From an uncultured Pseudomonadales bacterium (GTDB lineage: Bacteria > Pseudomonadota > Gammaproteobacteria > Pseudomonadales > CANNCY01): a DNA stretch of 64,000 bases. The stretch lies in contig CANNCY010000001.1 in assembly GCA_947503335.1 (NCBI GenBank), forward strand, positions 434,001-498,000, written 5' to 3'. Numbering within the stretch: position 1 is the stretch's first letter; every line of letters starts with the position of its first letter. Below the pieces are notes generated by a model, which saw only the letters and a program-made list of their open reading frames with translations, did not search any database and was not told the DNA's origin. Shown here piece after piece: positions 8,467-16,991 of this stretch. Position numbers and translations under genes: made by a program.

Positions 8467-8934
8467 TCACAGTCTAGAGGATTGAGCCGCGGGTTCGGGT
8501 TGGGTTCGCCCTTGTTGGTCGTAGGTCAGTGGTGTGTTTGATTGACCATTTAGTAGTGCGTATAGCGTGGCAACACGTTGTTGTGTGCTAGCAGCCAACA
8601 TTTGATTGGTTTGATTTTGCCGAGCCACGGCACGGCGTAAATCGTGGTAGCGATTAAATTGTACGCTAGGGCTTACGGCCTGTACTTGTTTGACTAAGGT
8701 GACCCAATTACGCGCATTACCCATTTGCGCAAGTTCAGCCCGTTGCTGTTCAAACGCGCTTAATTGATTGATTAGCGGCATCTTTTGTTCGACTAGGCGG
8801 TTGACCGTTTCAAACTCAAGTGCTTCTATCGCTTTACGCTCTTGATCTAACAGCTGGTAAAGTTCTTCTAGCAACGGAATATCTGAATTTACAAGCTGTT
8901 CTACGCTGTAGTGTAGGGTTTCAGTCTGAGTCAT
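8467..8934 (-). CDS. flgN: FlgN, export chaperone for hook-filament junction proteins
   Basis: This is a cytoplasmic chaperone that binds FlgK and FlgL and delivers them to the flagellar export gate. The 155-residue protein is almost all helical with the FlgN pattern (ELYQLLDQERKAIEALEFE near residue 22, then a long coiled coil), and it has a flexible Gln- and Pro-rich tail. Its start codon overlaps the end of flgM by four bases, so the two are translationally coupled. Because FlgK here is 1005 residues, this chaperone serves an unusually large client. Confidence 0.85.
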   Translation of the reverse strand: MTQTETLHYSVEQLVNSDIPLLEELYQLLDQERKAIEALEFETVNRLVEQKMPLINQLSAFEQQRAELAQMGNARNWVTLVKQVQAVSPSVQFNRYHDLRRAVARQNQTNQMLAASTQQRVATLYALLNGQSNTPLTYDQQGRTQPEPAAQSSRL

Positions 8935-9263
8935 TTCTGCAGCTCCTGTAACAGCGTCTCATGCTGGATCAGCTTTTCAGCAATCTGTTTTGCATCTATC
9001 TGATAGCGACCCTCAGCTATCTCTTGCTTGATCGCGCTCAGATCGCGTTGATGTTCGCTCTTTGCTGCGCCGGTGTTGCTTGTTTCTAGAATGGCTTCGG
9101 CCGCGGGGCTAAGACTGACGCGATCAGTTGCATCGTCAACACCGCCAGATGCACCGCTAGGCGCAGCGGTGCGTGTCTTTGGGTCAACCTTTACAGGGCG
9201 TTGGTCTGCTCCTTTTCGGTTGAGATTGTCAGGGCCGTTGATCATACCTAAATCATTGCGCAT
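8931..9263 (-). CDS. flgM: FlgM, anti-sigma-28 factor
   Basis: This binds FliA (sigma-28) until the hook is finished and is then exported through the flagellum. The C-terminal half has the FliA-binding pattern VSLSPAAEAIL and IAEGRYQIDAKQIAEKLI. The N-terminal half is Gly-, Pro- and Asn-rich and disordered, as expected for an exported anti-sigma factor. The length of 110 residues is normal. An alternative start at 9245 would remove six residues. A near-perfect sigma-28 promoter lies just upstream, giving the usual feedback loop, while sigma-54 read-through from flgA supplies early FlgM. Confidence 0.9.
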   Translation of the reverse strand: MRNDLGMINGPDNLNRKGADQRPVKVDPKTRTAAPSGASGGVDDATDRVSLSPAAEAILETSNTGAAKSEHQRDLSAIKQEIAEGRYQIDAKQIAEKLIQHETLLQELQK

Positions 9264-9280
9264 TCTTTGGTCTCATTGGG

Positions 9281-9307
9281 TTATCGGCCAAGGGTTCAAT
9301 AACTTTA
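9281..9307 (-). promoter_or_regulatory. Sigma-28 promoter of flgM
   Basis: On the minus strand, TAAAGTTA, 11 bases, then GCCGATAA matches the sigma-28 consensus TAAAGTTT-N11-GCCGATAA at 15 of 16 positions. It sits in the 52-base gap between flgA and flgM and ends 18 bases before the flgM start codon. Confidence 0.9.
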
Positions 9308-9315
9308 GCAATAAT

Positions 9316-10020
9316 TTACTTATTTGCTATTGTTCCCATTCGTTTGGTTCTGCTATTGACAGCAACTGTTTGATTGTCAACAACAACACCCTGCAAGATG
9401 CGTTGTGAGTGGGTGATCTTAACGCTAACGCTTTCGCCTACTCGCCCATCTTGCATCGCGGTCGCCATCATCGTTGCTTCGATCTTGCCAAATTGCGCAA
9501 TCAACGAGATGCGCTGGCCCCGCTTTATAGCAATAGGGTCTTCTAGATCAGATAACCGTAATGCTGTAGAGGCTGATACTAACCGCTTAGTTTGTTTGCC
9601 ATGCCAGTCCTCTTGTCGGGCAACCATGTTGTGGGGAGCATCGCTGGCTTTGATAAGTACGGGTGAGAGACGGTTTTTGTTTAATGGCGTGCCGCGAGCG
9701 ATAGCCTCGTTGGCTTGCCAGCTGATCAGTTCATAGTCGGTAACAACCGGCACAACAATAGATGCTTTACTATCGCATTGTATTTGAACTAGACCACGAC
9801 CTGGCCACTTAATACTTTGTGGGCTATCAATGCTGTCTACGTTTAGACATTGTCGATCAAATAACGTCTGATAGTTGCGATTTAGCTGTACCGAAGGGTT
9901 CTTGGCATGGGTAGGAGCCTGATTTAGCAGGTATGCTGTTATAACGTCGCCATAAGAACTCGCCAGACCTACCTGGGGCAGTAAAAATATCACAACAAGT
10001 GAACTTGCGCTGAACTTCAT
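9316..10020 (-). CDS. flgA: FlgA, P-ring assembly chaperone
   Basis: This is a periplasmic chaperone that helps FlgI form the P ring. It has a signal peptide (MKFSASSLVVIFLLPQVGLASS) and, from about residue 110, the SAF domain seen in FlgA (ISWQANEAIARGTPLNKNRL, then DPIAIKRGQRISLIAQ). The end of the protein has the family's ILQGVVVDNQTVAVN pattern. The length of 234 residues is normal. It heads the minus-strand flgA-flgM-flgN-flgZ operon, is divergent from cheV, and has its own sigma-54 promoter. Confidence 0.92.
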   Translation of the reverse strand: MKFSASSLVVIFLLPQVGLASSYGDVITAYLLNQAPTHAKNPSVQLNRNYQTLFDRQCLNVDSIDSPQSIKWPGRGLVQIQCDSKASIVVPVVTDYELISWQANEAIARGTPLNKNRLSPVLIKASDAPHNMVARQEDWHGKQTKRLVSASTALRLSDLEDPIAIKRGQRISLIAQFGKIEATMMATAMQDGRVGESVSVKITHSQRILQGVVVDNQTVAVNSRTKRMGTIANK

Positions 10021-10057
10021 TGGCTATCCTTTAATAAAGCTATACACCAAAATCTAG

Positions 10058-10075
10058 AGGCAATATATGTGCCGT
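10058..10075 (-). promoter_or_regulatory. Sigma-54 promoter of flgA
   Basis: On the minus strand CGGCACATATATTGCC has the GG-N10-GC spacing of sigma-54 promoters and matches TGGCAC-N5-TTGC except for the first base. It lies about 40 bases before the flgA start codon. FleQ is the likely activator. Confidence 0.8.
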
Positions 10076-10088
10076 ATAAGGATATCGA

Positions 10089-11018
10089 ATGGTTGAGTGG
10101 ATTGAGTCGGTAGATCAGCGCACACAGTTGGTAGGGCAAAACCGCCTAGAACTGCTGCTGTTTCGCTTGTCGGGTAAACAGCTTTACGGCATCAACGTAT
10201 TCAAAGTACGCGAAGTGATAATGTGCCCACAGATTCGTAAAGTCGCGTCAGGTCATGGGGCACTTGTGGGGCTAGCACCAATTAGAGACCAAACTCAGGT
10301 GATTGTAGATATAGGGCATGCTATGGGCATGGAGCCGATGAGTATGGACGAGCGCAAATACGTCATCATTACCGAGTACAACGGCTCAATGCAGGGATTC
10401 TTAGTAAGTGATGTTGAGCGCATCGTTAATCTGAATTGGGAAAACGTGCTACCGCCGCCCGATACAGCGGGCTGTGATAATTATTTAACTGCTATTACGC
10501 ACGACAATAATAGGCTCGTCGAGATTGTTGATGTTGAAAAGGTTCTAGTCGAAATTACCCCTGCGGGCCCTGAATATAACTATGACGGCGAGTCTGTGTC
10601 AGATGAGTACAATGACGTTAAGATCATGATTGTCGACGATTCAATTGTCGCACGTAAGCAAGTAAAGCAGGTAGTTGAAAGCATTGGTGGTACCACCGAG
10701 TTGTTTACGACAGGCCGCGAGGCATTAGATCACCTTAAAGCACTTGTCGCTGAGGGTAAAAGACCTAGCGATGAATACATGATGATTATTTCAGATATCG
10801 AAATGCCAGAAATGGACGGCTACACCTTTACCACCGAAGTACGTAGTAATCCCGCCATGGATGATACCTACATTATCTTACACACCTCGTTGAGCGGGGT
10901 CTTTAATAAAGCGATGGTTGAGAAAGTAGAGGCTAATCACTTTATTTCGAAATTTGACCCAGAAATATTGGTTGAGGCGGTAAAAAACCGTATCGCTCAG
11001 GTCGACACCGCCGAATAG
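10089..11018 (+). CDS. cheV: CheV, CheW-receiver coupling protein
   Basis: CheV links chemoreceptors to CheA and adapts through phosphorylation of its receiver domain. Residues about 18-160 form a CheW-like domain (ELLLFRLSGKQLYGINVFKVREV). Residues about 176-305 form a receiver with the acidic pair in IMIVDDSIVARKQ, the phospho-acceptor Asp in ISDIEMPEMDG and the late lysine in FISKFD. The length of 309 residues is typical. In Pseudomonas and Vibrio cheV is followed by the methyltransferase gene cheR before flgB. Here cheR is absent, so CheV may carry more of the adaptation load; that is inference. Confidence 0.93.
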   Translation: MVEWIESVDQRTQLVGQNRLELLLFRLSGKQLYGINVFKVREVIMCPQIRKVASGHGALVGLAPIRDQTQVIVDIGHAMGMEPMSMDERKYVIITEYNGSMQGFLVSDVERIVNLNWENVLPPPDTAGCDNYLTAITHDNNRLVEIVDVEKVLVEITPAGPEYNYDGESVSDEYNDVKIMIVDDSIVARKQVKQVVESIGGTTELFTTGREALDHLKALVAEGKRPSDEYMMIISDIEMPEMDGYTFTTEVRSNPAMDDTYIILHTSLSGVFNKAMVEKVEANHFISKFDPEILVEAVKNRIAQVDTAE

Positions 11019-11023
11019 GCGCT

Positions 11024-11040
11024 TTGGCACAGTGTTTGCC
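11024..11040 (+). promoter_or_regulatory. Sigma-54 promoter of flgB operon
   Basis: TTGGCACAGTGTTTGCC matches TGGCAC-N5-TTGC exactly, with GG at 11026-11027 and GC at 11038-11039 separated by 10 bases. The transcript should start near 11050, about 28 bases before the flgB start codon. FleQ is the likely activator. Confidence 0.9.
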
Positions 11041-11075
11041 TCATGACAGTTGAGATCGCTGTCAGACGAGGCAAA
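11035..11075 (+). promoter_or_regulatory. Nested inverted repeat over the flgB leader
   Basis: The outer arms are TTTGCCTC (11035-11042) and GAGGCAAA (11068-11075); the inner arms are TGACAG (11044-11049) and CTGTCA (11059-11064) around a 9-base loop. The right outer arm contains the GAGG ribosome binding site of flgB. RNA coming from cheV would contain both arms and could hide this site. RNA started at the sigma-54 promoter near 11050 would lack the left arms. The structure is seen; the role is inference. Confidence 0.55.
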
Positions 11076-11077
11076 CC

Positions 11078-11479
11078 ATGCTCTCTTTTGAAAACATACT
11101 AGGTGTTCACGAACGGGCTATGCAGGTGCGTACTAAACGTGCGCAGATGTTGTCTTCGAACCTAGCCAATATCGACACCCCTAACTATAAAGCGCGTGAT
11201 ATTCGTTTTAAAGATGCCTATAACGAGCTACACAAAGGGCGTTACAGTACTCGCCATGCGCTCGACAAAACCCATTCATTGCATCTAGATTCGTCGATTT
11301 CTGTTTCTGACCATAGCATTTTGTATAGAACGCCTATGCAGCGATCAATCGACGGTAACACCGTTGAGCAGCAAGTAGAGATTGCTGAATTCTTAGATAA
11401 CGCCATGCACATGCAAGCCACTATTGATTTTATTGGCGGTAAGTTCAGATCACTTAAGACAGTGATTAAGGGCGAATAA
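11078..11479 (+). CDS. flgB: FlgB, proximal rod protein
   Basis: This is a proximal rod subunit of the flagellar basal body, exported by the flagellar type III system. It has the N-terminal rod/hook motif SSNLANIDTPNYKARDI (about residues 26-42) and the C-terminal helix with EIAEFLDNAMHMQATIDF. The length of 133 residues is normal. It is the first gene of the flgBCDEFGHIJKL run and has its own sigma-54 promoter. Its GAGG ribosome site lies in the arm of an inverted repeat. flgC follows after 2 bases. Confidence 0.95.
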   Translation: MLSFENILGVHERAMQVRTKRAQMLSSNLANIDTPNYKARDIRFKDAYNELHKGRYSTRHALDKTHSLHLDSSISVSDHSILYRTPMQRSIDGNTVEQQVEIAEFLDNAMHMQATIDFIGGKFRSLKTVIKGE

Positions 11480-11481
11480 CC

Positions 11482-11901
11482 ATGGCACTAGAAACCATCT
11501 TTAAAGTAGCTAGTACGGGTATGACGGCTCAGAGTATTCGATTGAATACCACAGCAAGTAATTTGGCTAATGCCCAAACAGTGTCGGGTACGGCCGAAGA
11601 AGCCTATCGAGCAAGGCATCCAATTTTTAGTACACACAAATCCTTCGCTAATACGCTGCATGAGCATTATGCCAAGGGTGTACGTGTCGATTCGATTACC
11701 CACAGCAGCTTAGAGGCAGAAGCCAGATATGAGCCTGGTCACTCAATGGCTAATGAAGACGGCTATGTGTTCTATCCCAACGTAAATACGGTCGAAGAAA
11801 TGGCGAACATGATGTCGGCATCGCGTGCCTTCGAAGTAAACGCTGAGGTGATATCAACAACGAAGAAGTTGATGGAATCAGTATTGAGTATCGGACGGTA
11901 A
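11482..11901 (+). CDS. flgC: FlgC, proximal rod protein
   Basis: This is a proximal rod subunit that builds on FlgB. The family pattern MALETIFKVASTGMTAQSIR, then TTASNLANAQT at the N-terminus and VNTVEEMANMMSASRAFEVN near the C-terminus are clear. The length of 139 residues is normal. It is tightly packed between flgB and flgD (6-base gap), so it is co-transcribed with them. Confidence 0.95.
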   Translation: MALETIFKVASTGMTAQSIRLNTTASNLANAQTVSGTAEEAYRARHPIFSTHKSFANTLHEHYAKGVRVDSITHSSLEAEARYEPGHSMANEDGYVFYPNVNTVEEMANMMSASRAFEVNAEVISTTKKLMESVLSIGR

Positions 11902-11907
11902 TGACAG

Positions 11908-12612
11908 ATGAATGAAATCAACGGATTCTCAAGTGTTCTGCAAGATCTATCCATCGATAATCGCAAGCAAGAACAAGCCGAAGAGCTAGGTCAAAGTCAG
12001 TTTTTAGAATTGATGATCGCGCAGCTAGAGAACCAAGACCCGTTAAGCCCCCAAGAGAATGGCGAGTTTATAGCGCAGTTAGCGCAGTTCAGTACAGTAG
12101 AAGGAATCGACAAGCTTAATGCGTCATTTGAAAGCTTTTCAGATTCTATGACATCGAATCAAGCGCTTCAGGCATCGACGTTGGTGGGCAAGCAGGTTGC
12201 CATAGACGGCGATACCTCGCTTTTAACTAACGGCGGAATCGTCAGTGGCATGATTGACGTACCACAGGCTGTCGGTGATTTGACGCTAGGTATCTACAAC
12301 TCTGATGGTCAGTTGGTATCACAGGTGCCCATGGGGCCCGCGCTAGGGGGCGAAACCCGATTTAGATGGGACGGCCTGCATATGGAGGTCAATGATTCTC
12401 CTATCAGTTGGCCCGATCAAGGCGATGAATTTTTGCCTCCTGATCAATATACATTTAGGGCAATGGGCACCATAAATGGTGTCGCCGAACAGTTTCAAAC
12501 TGCGCTAAGCGCAAACGTAAATAGCGTATCGCTGGGTGCCGGCGGTATCACTCTTAACCTAGCTGGCATCGGCAGCGTAAGCATGCAAGATGTTCGTCAA
12601 ATATCTGAGTAG
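11908..12612 (+). CDS. flgD: FlgD, hook cap / hook assembly scaffold
   Basis: This is the scaffold that caps the growing hook and is shed when FlgK is added. The conserved N-terminus GQSQFLELMIAQLENQDPLSPQ (residues about 29-50) and QFSTVEGIDKLN are present, followed by the FlgD Ig-like and TUDOR-like region (LGIYNSDGQLV and GETRFRWDG). The length of 234 residues is in the normal range. It is notable that the cap stays normal in size while the hook subunit it folds (FlgE, 1193 residues) is almost three times the usual length. Confidence 0.93.
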   Translation: MNEINGFSSVLQDLSIDNRKQEQAEELGQSQFLELMIAQLENQDPLSPQENGEFIAQLAQFSTVEGIDKLNASFESFSDSMTSNQALQASTLVGKQVAIDGDTSLLTNGGIVSGMIDVPQAVGDLTLGIYNSDGQLVSQVPMGPALGGETRFRWDGLHMEVNDSPISWPDQGDEFLPPDQYTFRAMGTINGVAEQFQTALSANVNSVSLGAGGITLNLAGIGSVSMQDVRQISE

Positions 12613-12624
12613 TAGAGGTAGCAA

Positions 12625-15600
12625 ATGTCTTTTAACACTGCACTTATAGGCCTAAAAGCCGCAGCGATTGACTTGCAGGTAACCGGTAACAATATTGCAA
12701 ACGCAAGTACCGTTGGATTTAAACGAAGCCGAGCTGAGTTTGGTGATGTCTACGCTCAAACGACATTGGGTTTAGCCAGTTCAACGCCGGGTAGTGGCGT
12801 AATCGTGCAAGAGATTGCTCAGCAGTTTCAGCAGGGTAGCGTGACCTTCACTGACAATAGTTTAGATCTAGCAATCACAGGTAACGGGTTCTTTATCGTC
12901 AGTAATCAGGGCGAGCCGCAATACACTCGTGCCGGGACCTTTGGGTTAGATCAAGATGGTTTCATCGTCAGTAATAGTAATGCGCGCCTACAGGGCTTCA
13001 TTGCTGACGACTTAGGAAACGTCGGCGGGGTGCTAGGTGATCTGCAGGTGGTTCAATCAGTACAACAGCCTCGCCAAACTACAATGGTTGAAATGAGTCT
13101 TAACCTTGATGCGTCAGAACCGGTATTGTCTCGTATCGGCACTACCTTCTCTAGCTTAGGTGCTGCAATAGGGGTGCCTCAGGTTGGGTTAGCTGATCCT
13201 ACTACCACGTCTTGGTCGTCGGTTGGCGTACCTAGAGCCTTGGGCAATGCTGCGATGGTGACTGCAGATGATGTTATTGCTTATGGTGGCGGTTTAACTA
13301 TTAATGATGCAAGTGACAACAACGAGCTGCAGGTAACCCTTGGCGGAACCACCACGACCTTAACCATTGCTGACGGAACCTATACAAACGACACAGAGCT
13401 AGCCTCTGCGATCAATTATGCGATTGTGTCGGCAGGTCTAGGTAATCAGCTTGCCGTGTCAGTAAACGGCGCAAATCAGTTAGAGTTTGAGACACAGGGG
13501 TTGTCTAGTGTAGATGGCACTGCACTGAGTATAGCGACCGTAGATGATACGTTCACCGATTTAGGATGGAATACATTCACTACAGTTGCACCATCGACAG
13601 GCGCAGAAATCGCACACCCAGCAGGCTTTGATTTTCAGAGCGTAGATGGCAGTGGTTACACTATTGAGTCGGCTGCTGGAGCAGCGCTAGCGACTGGAAT
13701 TATAGCGAGCGATGCGGGTACACAAAGCGAGCTGGGAGGTAGCGTGGTATTAGGCTTCCCCTTAGATGATCTAAACGCGCCTAATGGTACCTACGATTTT
13801 AGCGGCGCAAACGGTTTCTCATTCACGCTTTTTTCAGGCGCGACATCAGACACCTATACCGTTAATACCGATCTTGAAACCTTTAACCAAGCAGCATTAC
13901 TCAACTACATCAATACCACGTTGATAGCAGGTTCCAACTTAGATGGTGTACTTACCGCTGTCGATAATGGTATGGGGGGCATTGCTTTCAGAAATGACAA
14001 CCCCGGCAATGAACGAATTTATGTAAGCAGCGCAACGACGAGCGCGGGCACCGGCGATTCGGTGACAACGGTTTTCGGTGTAAGTGTTGGCTATGCGGCG
14101 GGTGATGAAGGCAACCCAGTGGTTCAGGGCAACAACGAGTTCGCCATCGAACTAACCGGTACCTACAACGTGGGCCCGATAACCTTAACTTTAAATGAAA
14201 ACAAAACGTACAACGACATGGCAGATGTCGCTGACGAGATTCAAGACCTAATTGACGCCGAGCCCTTGTTGGCTGGGCGAATTGAAGCCTCTGCCATCGG
14301 CAGTCGTATTCGCCTAATGCATGATTTAGCGTCGACTGGTGAACAAATATTAATTACTGATATACCTGGCAATACCGGTGGCACCAATCTAGGGTTAGTG
14401 GCCCCCAATATCGTTGATCTGGGTTCGGCCCCTGAAACGCGAAATGCAGAATTTCGTATTACCATGAGCAACTCTGATAATGAGCTAAACAACGGTTCAA
14501 TTATTATTTCACTTGATCGTAACATCACCAGCGTTACCGATTTAGCTGACGAGATAAATAGCCAGATCAATACCGCCGCTGAGCCCATTGGCGTACAGGC
14601 CGTGGCTACCCTTAATTCTGATGGTAACTATCAGTTAGAGTTTGTCGCGATTGACGAGGGCGAAGGATCGGTTATTTCGGTCGACGCGGTGCGCGCGGTG
14701 GGTACAGCCATTAGCGATGAGCAAGTATTTTCGTATTTGCAGTTTGATGAAGATCAGCAATCGATTGCTGGCATCGCTGCAGTAGACAATGGATATCCAG
14801 CCCAGAGCGTAGAAATTGTCGACTCTGAAGGGAATGAGGCGGTCTATGTATCACCCGAAGGTGCAACCGCAGCAGAAACCGCTTCGGCGTTAAGCCGTTA
14901 CAGTGGTATTTCGGCAACGGCGACTACCACCGCGGTGATTCCGTCGTTAGGCTACGAAAATAACTCTGGTGATTTGGTAATCTCGTTAAATGGTGTCGAT
15001 TTAGTTGCAGACTCTTTAGACGCCTTAGTGCTAGAGATAAATGATTTATCGGCGACTAGTTTGATCGGCTTTAGCGCGGTTCAAGATGCGGCCTCGGGTG
15101 ACGTAACCATTACTCATCAAACAGGCCAAGATATTGCGATCACCATCGACTCGACAAATACCAGTGACGCGCTGACCATTCAGGGGCCCGATGCGGCCGA
15201 CGAGATTCAATTGAGTATGTTAGGCGGCGATCGTTCTGCCGTAGTCGGTGGCACCTTAGACTTTGTTCTAGACGAGGGCGTAAGTATTAGTAATCCTACG
15301 CCAGTAATTACCGGGCTATTTGGCCGATTAGATGATACTGCTTTCACCCCGTTCGAACTAAACGGCTTTGATCCTAACGATCAAGGCACATACAACCACT
15401 CTACGTCGCTAGAGATCTATGACAGTGCAGGTGTACCGCACATTATGACGCAGTATTTTGTTAAAGATCGGTACGACCCTACAGACCCACTACTGCCAGC
15501 TAATGCCTGGACAATGTACGTGCAAATTGATGGGCAGAACGTAGGTGATCCTGATCCTAATTTACCACCACCACAAAACGCCGAACCGACGATGGCGAGT

Positions 15601-16206
15601 TTTGCTCTGCGCTTTGATGCCGATGGGTCACTAAATGCAGATCAATCTGACGAGATCCTAATATCTAATTGGACGCCGCTCGATGCTGATGGCAACCCCA
15701 GCGGCGCGTTGGCCGGCCAACCTGTGTTAGATGGCGGTATATTGCCGATTCCCCAGCCACCTATTAGCTCTAACTTCGGTATTTTGTTTAATGATTCAAC
15801 TCAGTTCGGCGCGGCTTTCTCGATTAATGATGTCGATCAAGATGGCTTTACTACGGGGCGGTTATCTTCGGTTGATATAGACGCCGAAGGCATCATGTTT
15901 GCGCGATTTACTAATGGTCAGTCTCAGATACTAGGTCAGCTCGCACTAGCAGGATTTAACAATGTTCAAGGTATGGAGGCTGTAGGCGACACGGCTTGGG
16001 TCGAAACCTTTGACTCGGGCGAACCGATTATCGGTGCAGCGGGTACCTCGGCGTTAGGTAACATCAATGCCGGTGCGCTAGAGGAGTCTAACGTTGATCT
16101 ATCGGCGCAGTTGGTGCGGTTGATCATTGCTCAGCGCAATTTTCAGGCTAACGCTAAAACAATCGAAACTGCCAACCAAATAACGCAGTCGATTCTAAAT
16201 ATTTAG
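12625..16206 (+). CDS. flgE: FlgE, giant flagellar hook protein (1193 aa)
   Basis: This is the hook subunit. Both ends are typical: the N-terminal QVTGNNIANASTVGFKRSRA and DNSLDLAITGNGFFIVS, and the C-terminal EESNVDLSAQLVRLIIAQRNFQANAKTIET. A normal FlgE of this lineage has roughly 400-460 residues. Here the core is interrupted between NLDASEPV (residues 160-167) and DPNDQGTYNHSTSLEIYDSAG (916-936), where the pseudomonad proteins are continuous. The extra part is about 745 residues of beta-rich, acidic modules with almost no Lys. Several modules look alike, for example residues about 223-290, 503-580 and 606-675. One of them resembles modules in FliD of this window. The insertion should form a large outward domain on the hook. 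The reading frame is continuous and nothing suggests a pseudogene. Confidence 0.95.
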   Translation: MSFNTALIGLKAAAIDLQVTGNNIANASTVGFKRSRAEFGDVYAQTTLGLASSTPGSGVIVQEIAQQFQQGSVTFTDNSLDLAITGNGFFIVSNQGEPQYTRAGTFGLDQDGFIVSNSNARLQGFIADDLGNVGGVLGDLQVVQSVQQPRQTTMVEMSLNLDASEPVLSRIGTTFSSLGAAIGVPQVGLADPTTTSWSSVGVPRALGNAAMVTADDVIAYGGGLTINDASDNNELQVTLGGTTTTLTIADGTYTNDTELASAINYAIVSAGLGNQLAVSVNGANQLEFETQGLSSVDGTALSIATVDDTFTDLGWNTFTTVAPSTGAEIAHPAGFDFQSVDGSGYTIESAAGAALATGIIASDAGTQSELGGSVVLGFPLDDLNAPNGTYDFSGANGFSFTLFSGATSDTYTVNTDLETFNQAALLNYINTTLIAGSNLDGVLTAVDNGMGGIAFRNDNPGNERIYVSSATTSAGTGDSVTTVFGVSVGYAAGDEGNPVVQGNNEFAIELTGTYNVGPITLTLNENKTYNDMADVADEIQDLIDAEPLLAGRIEASAIGSRIRLMHDLASTGEQILITDIPGNTGGTNLGLVAPNIVDLGSAPETRNAEFRITMSNSDNELNNGSIIISLDRNITSVTDLADEINSQINTAAEPIGVQAVATLNSDGNYQLEFVAIDEGEGSVISVDAVRAVGTAISDEQVFSYLQFDEDQQSIAGIAAVDNGYPAQSVEIVDSEGNEAVYVSPEGATAAETASALSRYSGISATATTTAVIPSLGYENNSGDLVISLNGVDLVADSLDALVLEINDLSATSLIGFSAVQDAASGDVTITHQTGQDIAITIDSTNTSDALTIQGPDAADEIQLSMLGGDRSAVVGGTLDFVLDEGVSISNPTPVITGLFGRLDDTAFTPFELNGFDPNDQGTYNHSTSLEIYDSAGVPHIMTQYFVKDRYDPTDPLLPANAWTMYVQIDGQNVGDPDPNLPPPQNAEPTMASFALRFDADGSLNADQSDEILISNWTPLDADGNPSGALAGQPVLDGGILPIPQPPISSNFGILFNDSTQFGAAFSINDVDQDGFTTGRLSSVDIDAEGIMFARFTNGQSQILGQLALAGFNNVQGMEAVGDTAWVETFDSGEPIIGAAGTSALGNINAGALEESNVDLSAQLVRLIIAQRNFQANAKTIETANQITQSILNI

Positions 16207-16213
16207 GTAACGT

Positions 16214-16954
16214 ATGGATAAGGGGCTTTATGTAGCAATGACCGGCGCGCGCGAAGCGATGCTAGCGCAGTCGGTGCATTCAAATAATCTCGCCAATGCG
16301 TCTACCATCGGTTTTAAGGCCTTCTATAACGACGCGGTAAATCATTCCATAAAGGCAGATCATGGGCACGATACGCGCAGCTACGCAATGGGCGCAAACC
16401 TTTCTGTCGACTTTACTCAAGGTGTGATGGATCAAACAGGTAACGATCTTGATGTAGCAATTGCGGGCGAGGGATTTTTAGTCGTGCAAACACCTAACTT
16501 TGAGCAAAAGCTTTCAAGAGCTGGCGCGATGCAGTTAACCCCTGAGGGATTATTAGTGGATGCAAGAGGCAACCCTGTATTAGGCGACGGTGGGCCAATT
16601 GTGATTCCAGAATACGAACGTTTGACCATTGGGCGAGATGGCACCATTACTATTCAGCCTGCTGGTGCCGACGTCAATGAAACTGCCATCGTTGGTCAGT
16701 TAATGCGTGTTAACCCGCCAGTAGGGCAGATGACCCGCGAACCTGACGGATACTTTGTGGCGCCCGGAGGATTGCCGCCCATTGACGACAATGTTGAAGT
16801 GGTGTCGGGTATGGTTGAGGGTTCTAACACCAATGTAGTGATGGAATTTACCAAGATTCTCAGTTTGGGGCGCCAGTACGAGCTGCAAGTAAAATTGATG
16901 AAAGAATCGCGCGACCAATCTGAAAAGACGGCACGGCTATTGCAGTTGTCCTAA
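16214..16954 (+). CDS. flgF: FlgF, proximal rod protein
   Basis: This is a rod subunit between FlgC and FlgG. The N-terminus MDKGLYVAMTGAREAMLAQ with NNLANASTIGFKA, the DLDVAIAGEGFLVVQTP beta-block and the C-terminal SLGRQYELQVKLMKE helix are typical. The length of 246 residues is normal, so unlike the hook it has no insertion. It follows flgE by 7 bases. Confidence 0.95.
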   Translation: MDKGLYVAMTGAREAMLAQSVHSNNLANASTIGFKAFYNDAVNHSIKADHGHDTRSYAMGANLSVDFTQGVMDQTGNDLDVAIAGEGFLVVQTPNFEQKLSRAGAMQLTPEGLLVDARGNPVLGDGGPIVIPEYERLTIGRDGTITIQPAGADVNETAIVGQLMRVNPPVGQMTREPDGYFVAPGGLPPIDDNVEVVSGMVEGSNTNVVMEFTKILSLGRQYELQVKLMKESRDQSEKTARLLQLS

Positions 16955-16991
16955 TAAGCATTACACGCAGCTGCATAGTTAAGGAGTCAAC

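Noticed and set aside
10071-10079. GCCGTATAA upstream of cheV as a sigma-28 -10 box
   Set aside because: It has no matching -35 box, would leave almost no leader before the cheV ATG, and is the reverse strand of the well-spaced sigma-54 promoter of flgA.
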